Of a DNA stretch of 43,901 nucleotides, positions 31,493 to 40,535 are shown in pieces (position 1 is the first letter of the stretch; each line of letters opens with the position of its first letter). The DNA comes from an uncultured Pseudoflavonifractor sp. (GTDB taxonomy: Bacteria > Bacillota > Clostridia > Oscillospirales > Oscillospiraceae), in the NCBI RefSeq assembly GCF_944387805.1, contig NZ_CALXGI010000019.1, positions 1-43,901 on the forward strand, in the 5' to 3' direction. Position numbers and translations under genes: made by a program. The notes below the pieces were generated by a model, which ran no database searches, was not told the DNA's origin, and saw only the letters and a program-made list of their open reading frames with translations.

Positions 31493-32548
31493 ATGATGAA
31501 GAAAAAGACCATTGCCATACTCTTCGGCGGCTGTTCCACAGAGTATCCTGTGTCCCTCCAGTCCGCTCACGCGGTCATTACCCATCTGGACCGGGCCAAA
31601 TACAATCTGGTCCTGCTGGGCATCACCCGGGATGGGCGCTGGCTGTACTATGACGGACCTGCGGACGACATTCCCGCTGATACCTGGCACCAAAACACGG
31701 CCCACTGCACCCCCGCCCTCATCTCCCCCGACCGGGAGACCCACGGACTGCTGCTCCTGGCGGCGGCCGGACCGACGGTCATCCGGCTGGACGCCGCCTT
31801 CCCAGTGCTCCACGGCAAAAACGGCGAGGACGGCACAGTCCAGGGACTGCTGGAGCTGGCTGGTATCCCCGTGGTGGGCTGCGGGAGCCTGGGTTCCGCC
31901 CTGTGCATGGACAAAGATGTGGCCCACCGTTTAGCGGCCTCTGCCGGGCTGGCGGTGCCCCGCTCCGCCCTGTTTCATGCCTGGGAGAACCCCGGCCTTC
32001 TCTCCGATCTGACTGCCGGACTGAGCCTTCCCCTGTTTGTCAAGCCGGCCCGGTCTGGCTCCTCCTTCGGCATCACCAGAGTCACCGATCGGACGGCGCT
32101 GCCGCAGGCTGTGGCTACCGCCCTGGAGCATGACGACAAGGTGATCATTGAGGAGAGCATCCCAGGGTTCGAAGTCGGCTGTGCCGTGCTGGGCACCGAA
32201 ACCCTGACCGTAGGCCGGGTGGACGAAATTGAGCTGACCAAGGGCTTTTTTGACTATACGGAAAAATACCAGCTCCTCACCTCTAAAATTCACATGCCCG
32301 CCCGTATTTCCCCCAAGGACGAGGCACGGGTCCAGGAGGCCGCTGTCACAGCCTACCGGGCCCTGTGCTGTACCGGCTGTGCCCGGGTGGACTTTTTCTT
32401 CACGCCGGAGGGAACAATCGTATTCAATGAGATCAATACCATTCCCGGTTTTACCTCCCACAGCCGCTACCCGGCCATGATGGCAGGGGTAGGGCTGGAT
32501 TTCTCCGCCCTGGTAAACCGTCTGGTGGAACAGGCGGTGGGCACATGA
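31493..32548 (+). CDS. vanG: D-alanine:D-serine ligase of the VanG type
   Basis: 351 residues; AGAAAGAAGG before the ATG (two ATGs in a row). D-Ala ligase/ATP-grasp fold: IAILFGGCSTEYPVSLQSA, VPVVGCGSLGSALCMDKD-like, PLFVKPARSGSSFGI, VDFFFTPEGTIVFNEINTIPGFT. The specificity region reads FFDYTEKYQLLTSKIHMPARI, as in VanG rather than Ddl or VanA/B. It forms D-Ala-D-Ser, lowering vancomycin affinity of the cell-wall precursor. First of three overlapping genes with VanXY and VanT; no VanR/VanS is in the window. A hairpin CCGCC / GGCGG with TTTTT lies just upstream (31434-31460). Confidence 0.85.
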   Translation: MMKKKTIAILFGGCSTEYPVSLQSAHAVITHLDRAKYNLVLLGITRDGRWLYYDGPADDIPADTWHQNTAHCTPALISPDRETHGLLLLAAAGPTVIRLDAAFPVLHGKNGEDGTVQGLLELAGIPVVGCGSLGSALCMDKDVAHRLAASAGLAVPRSALFHAWENPGLLSDLTAGLSLPLFVKPARSGSSFGITRVTDRTALPQAVATALEHDDKVIIEESIPGFEVGCAVLGTETLTVGRVDEIELTKGFFDYTEKYQLLTSKIHMPARISPKDEARVQEAAVTAYRALCCTGCARVDFFFTPEGTIVFNEINTIPGFTSHSRYPAMMAGVGLDFSALVNRLVEQAVGT

Positions 32549-33297
32549 GCCCGGCAGAGATGGTGCGCACCGGCCCGCTGGTGCTGGTCAATCAGTTTCA
32601 TCCCCTGGAGCGGGAGCCCGACGCCGCGTCCCTCCTTCCCCCCGACAACCGCCGCCCCAACATCCTGCTGGAAGCCCGGGCCGGAACGGTGCTCAACCGC
32701 TTTCTCTCCGATCTGGGCTGCACAGGGGAGATTGTGCCGGTCAGCGGATACCGCAGCCGGGCAGAGCAGGAGGCCATCTTCTCCGACTCCCTCCGGAACA
32801 GCGGCGAGGACTTTACCCGGGCCTATGTGGCGCTGCCGGGGTGCAGCGAGCACCAGACCGGCCTGGCCATCGACCTGGGGGAGAACCGGCCCGACCTGGA
32901 CTTTATCCGCCCTCAATTCCCCGACACCGGCGTGTTCCGCACCTTCCGCCGCCGGGCCTCGGAGTACGGCTTCATTCTCCGCTATCCAGAGAATAAAACT
33001 GCCGTCACCGGCATCCAGTTTGAGCCCTGGCACTTCCGCTATGTGGGCTGGCCCCATTCCAGGCTGATGGAGGAGGCGGGACTGGTGTTGGAGGAGTATA
33101 TCCGCTTGCTGAATGACTACCCGGAGTCCGGAGCCCACCTGCACTTTCATGACCGGGACCGCTCCTTTGAACTGTATACCGTGTCCCAGGAAAATCTGGA
33201 GGCGCTGCCAAAACGCCTGCCCGGAGACACCCCATGTCAGTGGTCGGGCAACAACAGCGGCGGCGTAGTGGTTACCATCTGGAGGGATGTGCCGTGA
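32545..33297 (+). CDS. vanXY: VanXY-type D,D-peptidase/carboxypeptidase (M15B)
   Basis: 250 residues; the ATG overlaps the vanG stop by four bases (ATGA). The zinc site motif SEHQTGLAIDLG (SxHxxGxAxD) and the second ligand EPWHFRYVG are the M15B signature. The related VanXY of VanC/VanG operons removes D-Ala-D-Ala dipeptide and the terminal D-Ala of normal precursors so that D-Ser termini dominate. No signal peptide, which fits cytoplasmic VanXY and not membrane VanY. The end overlaps vanT by four bases. Confidence 0.83.
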   Translation: MSPAEMVRTGPLVLVNQFHPLEREPDAASLLPPDNRRPNILLEARAGTVLNRFLSDLGCTGEIVPVSGYRSRAEQEAIFSDSLRNSGEDFTRAYVALPGCSEHQTGLAIDLGENRPDLDFIRPQFPDTGVFRTFRRRASEYGFILRYPENKTAVTGIQFEPWHFRYVGWPHSRLMEEAGLVLEEYIRLLNDYPESGAHLHFHDRDRSFELYTVSQENLEALPKRLPGDTPCQWSGNNSGGVVVTIWRDVP

Positions 33298-35447
33298 GCG
33301 CCCCCCAGGAAAAAACGGCCCAGTATGGCGGACTGGACCTGTTTCGCATCCTTGCTGCACTGCTGGTGGTGGCCGTCCACACCGGCCCGCTGCTCACTGT
33401 CAGTGCCCAGGCCAATTATCTCATCACCGACATTCTGGCCCGGCTGGCTGTTCCCTTCTTTCTGGCGGTCAGCGGCTTCTTCCTGGCCCCCGGGATAGAA
33501 AAGGACTGGCACAGTCTGCGGCATTTCTTCCATAAAGTTTTATTGCTTTACGGAATTTCCATCCTGCTCTACCTGCCCCTCATGGTCCGCAACGGCTACT
33601 TCAGCGGCTGTACACCCCTCTCTCTGGCCGCTGACCTGATATTCAACGGCCCCTTCTACCACTTATGGTACTTCCCCGCCGCCGTGCTGGGCACTATTAT
33701 TATATTCCTTTTGCTCCGGCGGCTGGGAGTGCGGGGCTCGCTGGCCATCTGCAGTCTGCTCTATCTGGTGGGCCTGCTGGGTGACAGCTATTACGGCCTC
33801 TCCGCCGCACTTCCGCCTCTGAACACTTTCTATAATCTGCTTTTCTCCTGCTTTGACTATACCAGAAATGGGCTCTTTCTCTCTCCCCTTTTCCTTCTCT
33901 TGGGGGTGCTCCTGCGGAAACATTCGCCCCGTCTTGCTGCCGGCCAGTACAGCGCACTGCTCTGCGGAGGATTCATCCTGCTTGTGGCAGAGGGAGAACT
34001 AGTCGCCCAGTTCGGTCTGCCCCGGCACGACAGCATGTACCTGACCCTGCCCCTGTGTATCTGGCCCCTGATGCGACTTCTCTGCTCTATAAAGTGCAAG
34101 AGCTTTCCGGCTGTTCGAACCGCGTCCACAGTGGTCTATGTAATCCACCCCCTCTGCATTGTGGCGGTGCGGGGCGGCGCCAAGGCTCTGGGCATTCTCT
34201 CCCCAGACGGTTTTCTGCTGGGCAGCAGTCTGCTCCACTATCTGGCCGTAGCCGCCGTCTCCCTGCTGGCGGCGCTCCCCTTTGCCCTCTGGCGGCAGCG
34301 CCAGAGACATGTACAGAATACCCCGAACCGTCTGAGGGCATGGGCAGAGATTGACCGCTCCGCCCTGGTCCACAACATCGGTCGGCTGACCGAGCTGCTC
34401 CCTGCCGGCTGTGAGCTGATGGCGGTAGTAAAAGCCAACGCCTACGGCCATGGAGATACGCTCACTGCCCGGGTCTGCATGGAAAATGGTGTGAAAGCCT
34501 TCGCTGTGGCCACTCTGGAAGAGGGCATCCGGCTCCGCCGGACAGGAATCAGAGGTGAAATCCTGATTCTGGGCTGGACACCGCCGGAACTGGCCCAACT
34601 GCTGTCCCGCTGGCATCTGACCCAGACAGTCGTCGGCCCCGAGTACGCACAGGAGCTGAATCATTCGGGCTGCAAGGTGAAGGTCCACCTGGCGGTGGAT
34701 ACTGGCATGCACCGGCTGGGGCTCGCCTGGGACGACGGGGACGGCCTGCTGGCTGTCTGCCGGCTGAGACGGCTCCGCGTCACAGGGATGTTTACCCACC
34801 TGGCCTTTTCCGAATCCCTGGAGCTCGATGCCGCCCGGCGCACCCAGGCACAGCTGGAGCGCTTTTACCAGGCGGCGGAGCTGGTCGCCCAATCCGGGTA
34901 TGGGCCGGTAGCCCTCCATGCCCTGAGCAGCTACGGCCTGCTCAACTGTCCGCCCCAGGCCGGCATGGCCTACGCCCGGCCCGGTATTGCTCTCTACGGC
35001 GTGCTGAGCCGTCCGGACGACCAGGTGGGCACTTCGCCCGGCCTGCGGCCGGTGCTCTCCCTGCGGGCAAAGATTGCTCGGATACACAGCCTGGAGCCCG
35101 GTGACTGCGCCGGATACGACGGCGCCTTTGCCCCTTCCGCTTCCGCCCGGGTCGCAGCCGTCACCATCGGATACGCCGACGGATACCCCCGCAGCCTGTC
35201 CAACGGCAGGGGCCGCGTGCTTATCCGTGGCAAGTTTGCCCCTGTGGCGGGACTCATCTGCATGGATCAGCTGCTGGTAGACGTAACCGGCATCCCAGAG
35301 GCCCAGGAAGGCGACACCGTCACCCTCATCGGCCAGGACGGCGAACAGATTCTCACTGCCGAAGAGGTCGCCCGGGACGCCGGTACCATCACCAACGAGC
35401 TGCTCTCCCGGCTGGGAGAGCGGGTTACCCGGGTCATGATTTCATAG
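33294..35447 (+). CDS. vanT: VanT serine/alanine racemase, membrane fusion
   Basis: 717 residues from GTG at 33294, with GGAGGG seven bases upstream; the earlier in-frame ATG at 33234 lies in vanXY. Residues about 10-335 are ten hydrophobic helices of the acyltransferase-3 type (LDLFRILAALLVVAVHTGP). Residues 348-717 are alanine racemase: PLP lysine in AVVKANAYGHGD (about K380), HLAVDTGMHRLG, the catalytic Tyr in VTIGYADGYPRSL, GLICMDQLLVD. This is the VanT layout that supplies D-serine to the ligase. It completes the minimal set ligase-peptidase-racemase. Confidence 0.88.
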   Translation: MSAPQEKTAQYGGLDLFRILAALLVVAVHTGPLLTVSAQANYLITDILARLAVPFFLAVSGFFLAPGIEKDWHSLRHFFHKVLLLYGISILLYLPLMVRNGYFSGCTPLSLAADLIFNGPFYHLWYFPAAVLGTIIIFLLLRRLGVRGSLAICSLLYLVGLLGDSYYGLSAALPPLNTFYNLLFSCFDYTRNGLFLSPLFLLLGVLLRKHSPRLAAGQYSALLCGGFILLVAEGELVAQFGLPRHDSMYLTLPLCIWPLMRLLCSIKCKSFPAVRTASTVVYVIHPLCIVAVRGGAKALGILSPDGFLLGSSLLHYLAVAAVSLLAALPFALWRQRQRHVQNTPNRLRAWAEIDRSALVHNIGRLTELLPAGCELMAVVKANAYGHGDTLTARVCMENGVKAFAVATLEEGIRLRRTGIRGEILILGWTPPELAQLLSRWHLTQTVVGPEYAQELNHSGCKVKVHLAVDTGMHRLGLAWDDGDGLLAVCRLRRLRVTGMFTHLAFSESLELDAARRTQAQLERFYQAAELVAQSGYGPVALHALSSYGLLNCPPQAGMAYARPGIALYGVLSRPDDQVGTSPGLRPVLSLRAKIARIHSLEPGDCAGYDGAFAPSASARVAAVTIGYADGYPRSLSNGRGRVLIRGKFAPVAGLICMDQLLVDVTGIPEAQEGDTVTLIGQDGEQILTAEEVARDAGTITNELLSRLGERVTRVMIS

Positions 35448-35450
35448 AAA

Positions 35451-35537
35451 AACGCCCTCTGCCAGGCAGAGGGCGTTCAGCCTGTCGAAAAAATTTTTTC
35501 GACAGGCTGCTGCACTTTTTCAAACGTTGAAAAAGTG
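35451..35537. repeat. Three consecutive hairpins after vanT
   Basis: 35451-35477: AACGCCCTCTGCC / GGCAGAGGGCGTT, a terminator-like stem. 35478-35509: a 32-base perfect palindrome with arms CAGCCTGTCGAAAAAA and complement. 35513-35537: CACTTTTTCAA / TTGAAAAAGTG. The first directly follows the vanT stop and may be its terminator. The palindrome is bidirectional and could be a dispersed repeat of the genome. No gene lies between 35448 and 35631. Confidence 0.8.
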
Positions 35538-35631
35538 GTTTGATTGCACACAAAAGACAACCCCGACGGCTTTCTTTTACACTATCTTTCCCTCCGAAAC
35601 CTTGCGTCCCAGAGCTTATCGACAGCCTCTC

Positions 35632-36213
35632 TTATCTCCCAATATATTGCCGCAGGCACTGCTCCACCGCCTGGGCGGAGGCATCGCAGCGGATAAGCCG
35701 GAAGCCGCCGTCCCGGAGATAGACAGCCACAGTCCCGCCGGTCCGCCAGACAGCCCGCACCTGTTTCCATGGCGTCAGGTCACAGACTGCGCCGTAACAG
35801 TACTTCAGGCCTTCCGGGGAGAGCCGGACCGTCTGCCGCCCCGCCAGGAGGTAAGAACAGGTCCCCTGCTCCAGCTCTCGCTCCACCCGGATGCGGACAA
35901 AGGTCCGGAATAACGGCAGCCAGACTGTGCTCAGGGCCAGCCCCGCCGCCAGCGGGACGATGAGGGCGGACACCGACGGCACGTTCACCAGCTCCGGCCA
36001 TTTCACCATATGGGGCACCCGGAGGGCGGCCAGCAGCAGGAAAAGAGCGCCGCATACCGCCATCAGAACTGTGGTCGGCCGCCAGTAGATCAGGCTCCTG
36101 GCCCGGTGCAGGTTGACCTGTTCCAGAGCCTGAGCCAGGGTCTCCCGGTCCCAGATATAGGTCAGGGTCAGCGGCTGGGCCGCGTCCCTTCCGTCTTGCG
36201 GCATGGCCGCCAT
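35632..36213 (-). CDS. YcxB-like membrane protein
   Basis: 193 residues; ATG at 36213 with GGGAGAGGG upstream, inside the end of the YgiQ gene, four bases from its stop. Two transmembrane helices (about 48-66 and 82-105) and a C-terminal region RQTVRLSPEGLKYCYGAVCDLTPWKQVRAVW that resembles the YcxB-like C-terminal domain (PH-like). Role unknown. Likely translated with the YgiQ-family gene. Confidence 0.65.
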   Translation of the reverse strand: MAAMPQDGRDAAQPLTLTYIWDRETLAQALEQVNLHRARSLIYWRPTTVLMAVCGALFLLLAALRVPHMVKWPELVNVPSVSALIVPLAAGLALSTVWLPLFRTFVRIRVERELEQGTCSYLLAGRQTVRLSPEGLKYCYGAVCDLTPWKQVRAVWRTGGTVAVYLRDGGFRLIRCDASAQAVEQCLRQYIGR

Positions 36214-36217
36214 GGTC

Positions 36218-38233
36218 TTACCCTCTCCCCCGTCTGCCCTGGTTGGGCCTGGCGTTCTTCTTGGTCTTGGGCTTGGCCCAGCCCGCCTTACGGGCGGGCG
36301 TGGGGCTGTTGTGCTCCACCCGCTTGCCCGCCTGCTTCAGCTTCTCCTCCGGCCGCTTCCGGGGCTTACCGCCCTTGCCCTTATTATCCCGCTCCGGTCC
36401 TTTGGAACGGCTCTGGCCGCCCTGGGGGCCGTTGGGCCGCACCAGACAGTGTTTTCCAAAGCCGATGAGATCCTCACGATGGGTCCGGTGGAGAGCTTCC
36501 AGCACCAGAGGCCGCTTCTCCGGACGCTTCCACTGCATGAGAGCCCGCTGCATGGCCTTATCGTGGGGGTTGGTGGGCACAAAGACCGGCTGCATGGTGC
36601 GGGGGTCGATGCCGGTGTAGTACATACAGGTAGACAGAGTTCCGGGCGTGGGATAGAAGTCCTGGACCTGCTCGGGCTGGCGGCCCGACTTGTTGAGCCA
36701 CTCGGCCAGCTTCACCGCGTCCTCCAGGGTGCAGCCCGGATGGGAGGACATGAGGTAGGGCACCAGATACTGCTCCTTACCGTACTTCTGGTTGAGCCGC
36801 TCATACTTCTGGCGGAATTTCTCATAGACCTCGATATGGGGCTTGCCCATGTAGTCCAGCACCGAGTTGACGCAGTGCTCCGGCGCCACTTTCAGCTGGC
36901 CGGAGACATGGTACTTCACCAGGTCGGCAAAGAACTCGCCGCTTTTATCCTTCATCATGTAGTCGAAGCGAATACCGGACCGGATAAAGATCTTCTTTAT
37001 GCCGGGGATCTCCCGCAGCTTCCGCAAAAGCATGAGGTAGTCGGTGTGGTCCGCGTCCAGGTTGGGGCAGGCCTCCGGAGACAGACAGGCCCGGTTCTTG
37101 CACAGACCGGCCTTCATCTGCTTCTTGCAGGCAGGGCGGCGGAAATTGGCAGTGGGGCCGCCCACGTCGTGGATATACCCTTTGAATCCGGGGTGATGGG
37201 TCAGCGCGGTCACCTCCCGGATGACGCTCTCATGGCTCCGGGCGGAGATGATGCGTCCCTGGTGGAAGGCCAGAGAGCAGAAATTGCAGGCGCCAAAGCA
37301 GCCCCGGTTGTGGGCCACCGAGAACCGGACCTCCTCAATGGCAGGCACGCCGCCCATGCTGTCGTACATGGGATGGGGTTCCCGGACGTAGGGCAGTTCG
37401 GCCACCAGGTCCAGTTCCTCGGTGGTGAGGGGCATAGCAGGCGGGTTGACCACCAGCAGATCCCGGCCGTGGCGCTGGAGAATGGCGCGGCCCACGATGG
37501 GGTCGTGCTCTCTGTACTCTGTCATATTGGCCTCGGCATAGGCCCGCTTGTCTCCTGCCACCGTCTCAAAGGACGCCACCTCCACCATGGGATAGGCACA
37601 GGCGGAGGGGTTGTCTGCCAGAAAGGCGGTACCCCGCACGTCGGTGATCTCCCCAATGGGTGTACCGGAGGCCAGACGGGCGGCAATCTCCTTGGTAGCG
37701 GTCTCCCCCATGCCGTAGACCAGCAGGTCAGCCTGGCTGTCCAGCAGAACAGAGCGGCGCACCTTGTCATCCCAGTAGTCATAATGGGCGAAGCGGCGGA
37801 GAGAGGCCTCCAGACCGCCGATGACCACCGGGATGTCCCCAAAGGCCTCCCGCACCTTATTGGCGTACACCACCACCGCGTGGTCCGGCCGCAGTCCCGC
37901 CTTATTTCCCGGGGAATAGGCGTCGTCCTGGCGGCGGCGCTTGGCTACCGTGTAGTGGGCCACCATGGAGTCGATATTACCGCTGGAGATGAGGACAGCC
38001 AGTCTTGGCCGGCCAAGCACTGTAAAGCTCTCTTCCTTGCGCCAGTCCGGCTGGGACAGAATGGCCACCCGGTAGCCCTCATGCTCCAGCAGGCGGGAGA
38101 TAATGGCTGGGCCAAAGGAGGGGTGGTCTACATAGGCATCTCCGGTGATCACCAGGAAGTCATAGGAATCCCAGCCCCGCTCCGCCATATCCTGTTTGGA
38201 AACCGGCAGGAACTGCCGTGCATCAATACTCAT
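36218..38233 (-). CDS. YgiQ-family radical SAM protein
   Basis: 671 residues. N-terminal domain with YDFLVITGDAYVDHPSFGPAI typical of the YgiQ/UPF0313 family; radical SAM cluster CFGACNFCS at about 315 (CxxxCxxC), then PTGKLNVGG-type TIM barrel segments such as APEHCVNSVLDYMGKPHIEVYE. A basic tail from about 585 (KRPEEKLKQAGKR...) is low-complexity and may bind nucleic acid. The reaction is not established for this family. Downstream is the YcxB-like gene. Confidence 0.87.
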   Translation of the reverse strand: MSIDARQFLPVSKQDMAERGWDSYDFLVITGDAYVDHPSFGPAIISRLLEHEGYRVAILSQPDWRKEESFTVLGRPRLAVLISSGNIDSMVAHYTVAKRRRQDDAYSPGNKAGLRPDHAVVVYANKVREAFGDIPVVIGGLEASLRRFAHYDYWDDKVRRSVLLDSQADLLVYGMGETATKEIAARLASGTPIGEITDVRGTAFLADNPSACAYPMVEVASFETVAGDKRAYAEANMTEYREHDPIVGRAILQRHGRDLLVVNPPAMPLTTEELDLVAELPYVREPHPMYDSMGGVPAIEEVRFSVAHNRGCFGACNFCSLAFHQGRIISARSHESVIREVTALTHHPGFKGYIHDVGGPTANFRRPACKKQMKAGLCKNRACLSPEACPNLDADHTDYLMLLRKLREIPGIKKIFIRSGIRFDYMMKDKSGEFFADLVKYHVSGQLKVAPEHCVNSVLDYMGKPHIEVYEKFRQKYERLNQKYGKEQYLVPYLMSSHPGCTLEDAVKLAEWLNKSGRQPEQVQDFYPTPGTLSTCMYYTGIDPRTMQPVFVPTNPHDKAMQRALMQWKRPEKRPLVLEALHRTHREDLIGFGKHCLVRPNGPQGGQSRSKGPERDNKGKGGKPRKRPEEKLKQAGKRVEHNSPTPARKAGWAKPKTKKNARPNQGRRGRG

Positions 38234-38276
38234 GGTTCTCTCCTGTAAAGTAAAATATCATTACACTTTCAACACA

Positions 38277-38308
38277 GAAGCCATACGGACAAATGCCCGT
38301 ATGGCTTC
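38277..38308. terminator. Hairpin between the fusion gene and the YgiQ gene
   Basis: GAAGCCATACGG (38277-38288) / CCGTATGGCTTC (38297-38308), with a weak T-run on the minus strand, so probably a terminator of the phosphatase-acetyltransferase gene. Confidence 0.6.
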
Positions 38309-38317
38309 GCCCCTGGT

Positions 38318-39481
38318 TCAGATTTTCTGGGGCTCGTATCCGATGTACTTCTCCATCAGATCCAGCGGGACACGGGTACCTTGGGCCTGGCCGATCTTGT
38401 GGAAGCCGTAGCGTTGGTAAAACCTCTGGGCCACATAATTGTCCGGTGCACAGCGCAGGCGCAGTTTATCCCGGCCCAGAGGGCGATACACCGACACCGC
38501 CTCGCCCAACAGCTGGATGCCCAGCCCCTGTCTGCGGCGGTTGGGCAGCATATAGCAGAACGGGATGTAGCCCACCCCCAGCTCCTTGTCCCGTTCTGTG
38601 GCCATCTGGATAATCCCGGCCATCTCCTCTCCCAGGTAGGCGGCGGTCACCGCCCGGCTGTCCCGCCGGCACTGCTCCAGCGCCTCCCGGACAAAGCCTT
38701 CCCCGTCAAAGTGGGTCAGAGATCCGTGGATGTCCACCCACGCCTCTTTGCGGGCCTGGTAGTAGATCTCGCTGTCGCGTTCCATATCCAGGGGCTCAAA
38801 CCACAGGTTGGGCTCAACTGCATTGCCCTCCCGGTGACGCCACCAGGTCTGATGGGCCAGAGTGGAGATCTCCTCAGACAGATGGCTGTTGTCATTCTCA
38901 AATACCAGCCGTGCCTTCCCGTCCTCCACCTCCACACAAGTGACGGCGGTATTGTCCGCGTGACCCAGGGTGCGGATCTCCCGGGGGTCCATGCCCCGGA
39001 TGATGCCCTGGAGCTGACGGATGACCGTACCGTGGGAAAACACCGCCACTGTCTGGCCCGGATGGGCTCTGGCGATGTCAAGCACCGCGCTGTACACACG
39101 CCCTCCTGCCTGGGCAAAGCTCTCCCCGCCCGGCGCCTGAAAGTCAGGGGATGCAGTGCTGAACTGTCTCATCCGTACGCCATCCCGGCGCAGGATCTCA
39201 CCCCAGGGCCGGTCCTCCCAGTCTCCCAGGTTGATCTCCCTCAGCGCCGGAAGAGTGTGCAGCTCCAGGCCGTGAGTCTCATAGATGGCCCGCGCAGTGG
39301 TCATTGTACGAAACAGGTCGCTGGAATATACCGCGTCAATATGGACCTGGGCAAAGCGGTGAGACAGAGCGGCAATCTGCCGGTAGCCCCGCTGGGTAAT
39401 CAGGCTGTTGTACCAGCCGTGCGCCCGGCGGTACAGGTTGCCCTCCGCCTCGGCATGGCGGACAATATAAATTCGGGTCAT
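38318..39481 (-). CDS. Histidine phosphatase fused to a GNAT acetyltransferase
   Basis: 387 residues; TGACCC... before ATG gives a poor ribosome site that I could not place clearly. Residues 1-205 are a phosphoglycerate-mutase-like phosphatase: IYIVRHAEAEGN (RHG motif as RHAE), FSHGTVIRQ with the second catalytic His. Residues about 215-387 form a GNAT domain: AAYLGEEMAGIIQMA, YMLPNRRRQGLGIQLLGEAV (R/QxxGxG/A acetyl-CoA loop), RLRCAPDNYVAQRFYQRYGF. The pairing suggests linked removal of phosphate and acetylation, but no substrate can be named. Confidence 0.83.
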   Translation of the reverse strand: MTRIYIVRHAEAEGNLYRRAHGWYNSLITQRGYRQIAALSHRFAQVHIDAVYSSDLFRTMTTARAIYETHGLELHTLPALREINLGDWEDRPWGEILRRDGVRMRQFSTASPDFQAPGGESFAQAGGRVYSAVLDIARAHPGQTVAVFSHGTVIRQLQGIIRGMDPREIRTLGHADNTAVTCVEVEDGKARLVFENDNSHLSEEISTLAHQTWWRHREGNAVEPNLWFEPLDMERDSEIYYQARKEAWVDIHGSLTHFDGEGFVREALEQCRRDSRAVTAAYLGEEMAGIIQMATERDKELGVGYIPFCYMLPNRRRQGLGIQLLGEAVSVYRPLGRDKLRLRCAPDNYVAQRFYQRYGFHKIGQAQGTRVPLDLMEKYIGYEPQKI

Positions 39482-39512
39482 GGGACCACTCCCGTCTTCT
39501 GGATTAAGTGCT

Positions 39513-40535
39513 TTACCAGGGCCGCACGGCTCCGGTCAGCTGGGAGACCTGGCACAGACCCTGCTCCGCAGCGATTTGGGCCAGCTCATCCACGGTTTTG
39601 ACCGGCGCATAGGGATCGGCAAAGCAGGCCGCGCCCACGGACACTGCTGTGGCGCCTGCCAGCATCATCTCCGCCGCGTCCCGGCCGTTGGACACGCCGC
39701 CCATGCCCAGCACGGGCACCTTTACGGCGTTTGCCACCTCCCAGACCATACGCACTGCCACCGGGAACACCGCCGGGCCGGACAGGCCGCCGGTGTTCAT
39801 CTTCAAAATGGGCCGTCTGGTCTTCAGATCAATCCGCATACCCCGGATGGTGTTGATGAGAGAGATGGCATCGGCGCCCGCCCCCTCCACCGCACGGGCA
39901 ATCTCGGTAATGTCAGTCACGTTGGGGGACAGCTTCACCATCACAGGGACAGTGGAATGACGTTTTGCCTCCTCCGTCACCTCGGCGGCCAGCTCAGGCC
40001 GGGTGCCATAGGCCAGACCGCCCGCTTTTACGTTGGGGCAGGAGATGTTGACCTCAATCATATCCACGCCGGCGGCGGACAGCTTCTCGCACATGACGCC
40101 GTACTCCTCGGGGGTGTTGCCCGAGATGTTGGCAATAATGCGGATGTCGATGTCCCTGAGCCGGGGCAGCTCATGGGCGATGAAGGCGTCCACGCCCGGG
40201 TTCTGAAGGCCCACGGAGTTGAGCATGCCCATGGGGGTCTCGGCGATGCGGGGAGCCGGATTGCCCTCCCGGCGCTGGGGGGTCAAGCCCTTGACGCAGA
40301 TGCCGCCCAGGCGGCTGATGTCGTAGAGCTGGCCATACTCCCGTCCAAAGCCGAAGGTGCCCGATGCCACCACAACGGGGTTTTTCATCGTCATGCCCGC
40401 CAGGGTCACCGACATGTCCAGACCGTCAATGGGCTGGGCAGGCGTCCAGGGCTCGTCCGTCTCCGGCCGTTCCGCCGGACACCGGCCGGCGAACTGCTCC
40501 GCTTTGGGCAGCCAGGTGCGGTTATACTCAGGCAT
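39513..40535 (-). CDS. pyrD: Dihydroorotate dehydrogenase B catalytic subunit PyrD
   Basis: 340 residues; the ATG at 40535 has GGAGG nine bases upstream, so a 40-residue extension precedes the usual start MSVTLAGMTMKNPV. Body: VVVASGTFGFG, GICVKGLTPQRREGNPAPR, EVNISCPNVKAGG (catalytic Cys of class 1B), VMVKLSPNVTDI, and the FMN site GMGGVSNGRDAAEMMLAGA. It oxidises dihydroorotate to orotate, passing electrons to PyrK. Overlaps pyrK by eight bases. The N-terminal extension is unusual. Confidence 0.93.
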   Translation of the reverse strand: MPEYNRTWLPKAEQFAGRCPAERPETDEPWTPAQPIDGLDMSVTLAGMTMKNPVVVASGTFGFGREYGQLYDISRLGGICVKGLTPQRREGNPAPRIAETPMGMLNSVGLQNPGVDAFIAHELPRLRDIDIRIIANISGNTPEEYGVMCEKLSAAGVDMIEVNISCPNVKAGGLAYGTRPELAAEVTEEAKRHSTVPVMVKLSPNVTDITEIARAVEGAGADAISLINTIRGMRIDLKTRRPILKMNTGGLSGPAVFPVAVRMVWEVANAVKVPVLGMGGVSNGRDAAEMMLAGATAVSVGAACFADPYAPVKTVDELAQIAAEQGLCQVSQLTGAVRPW

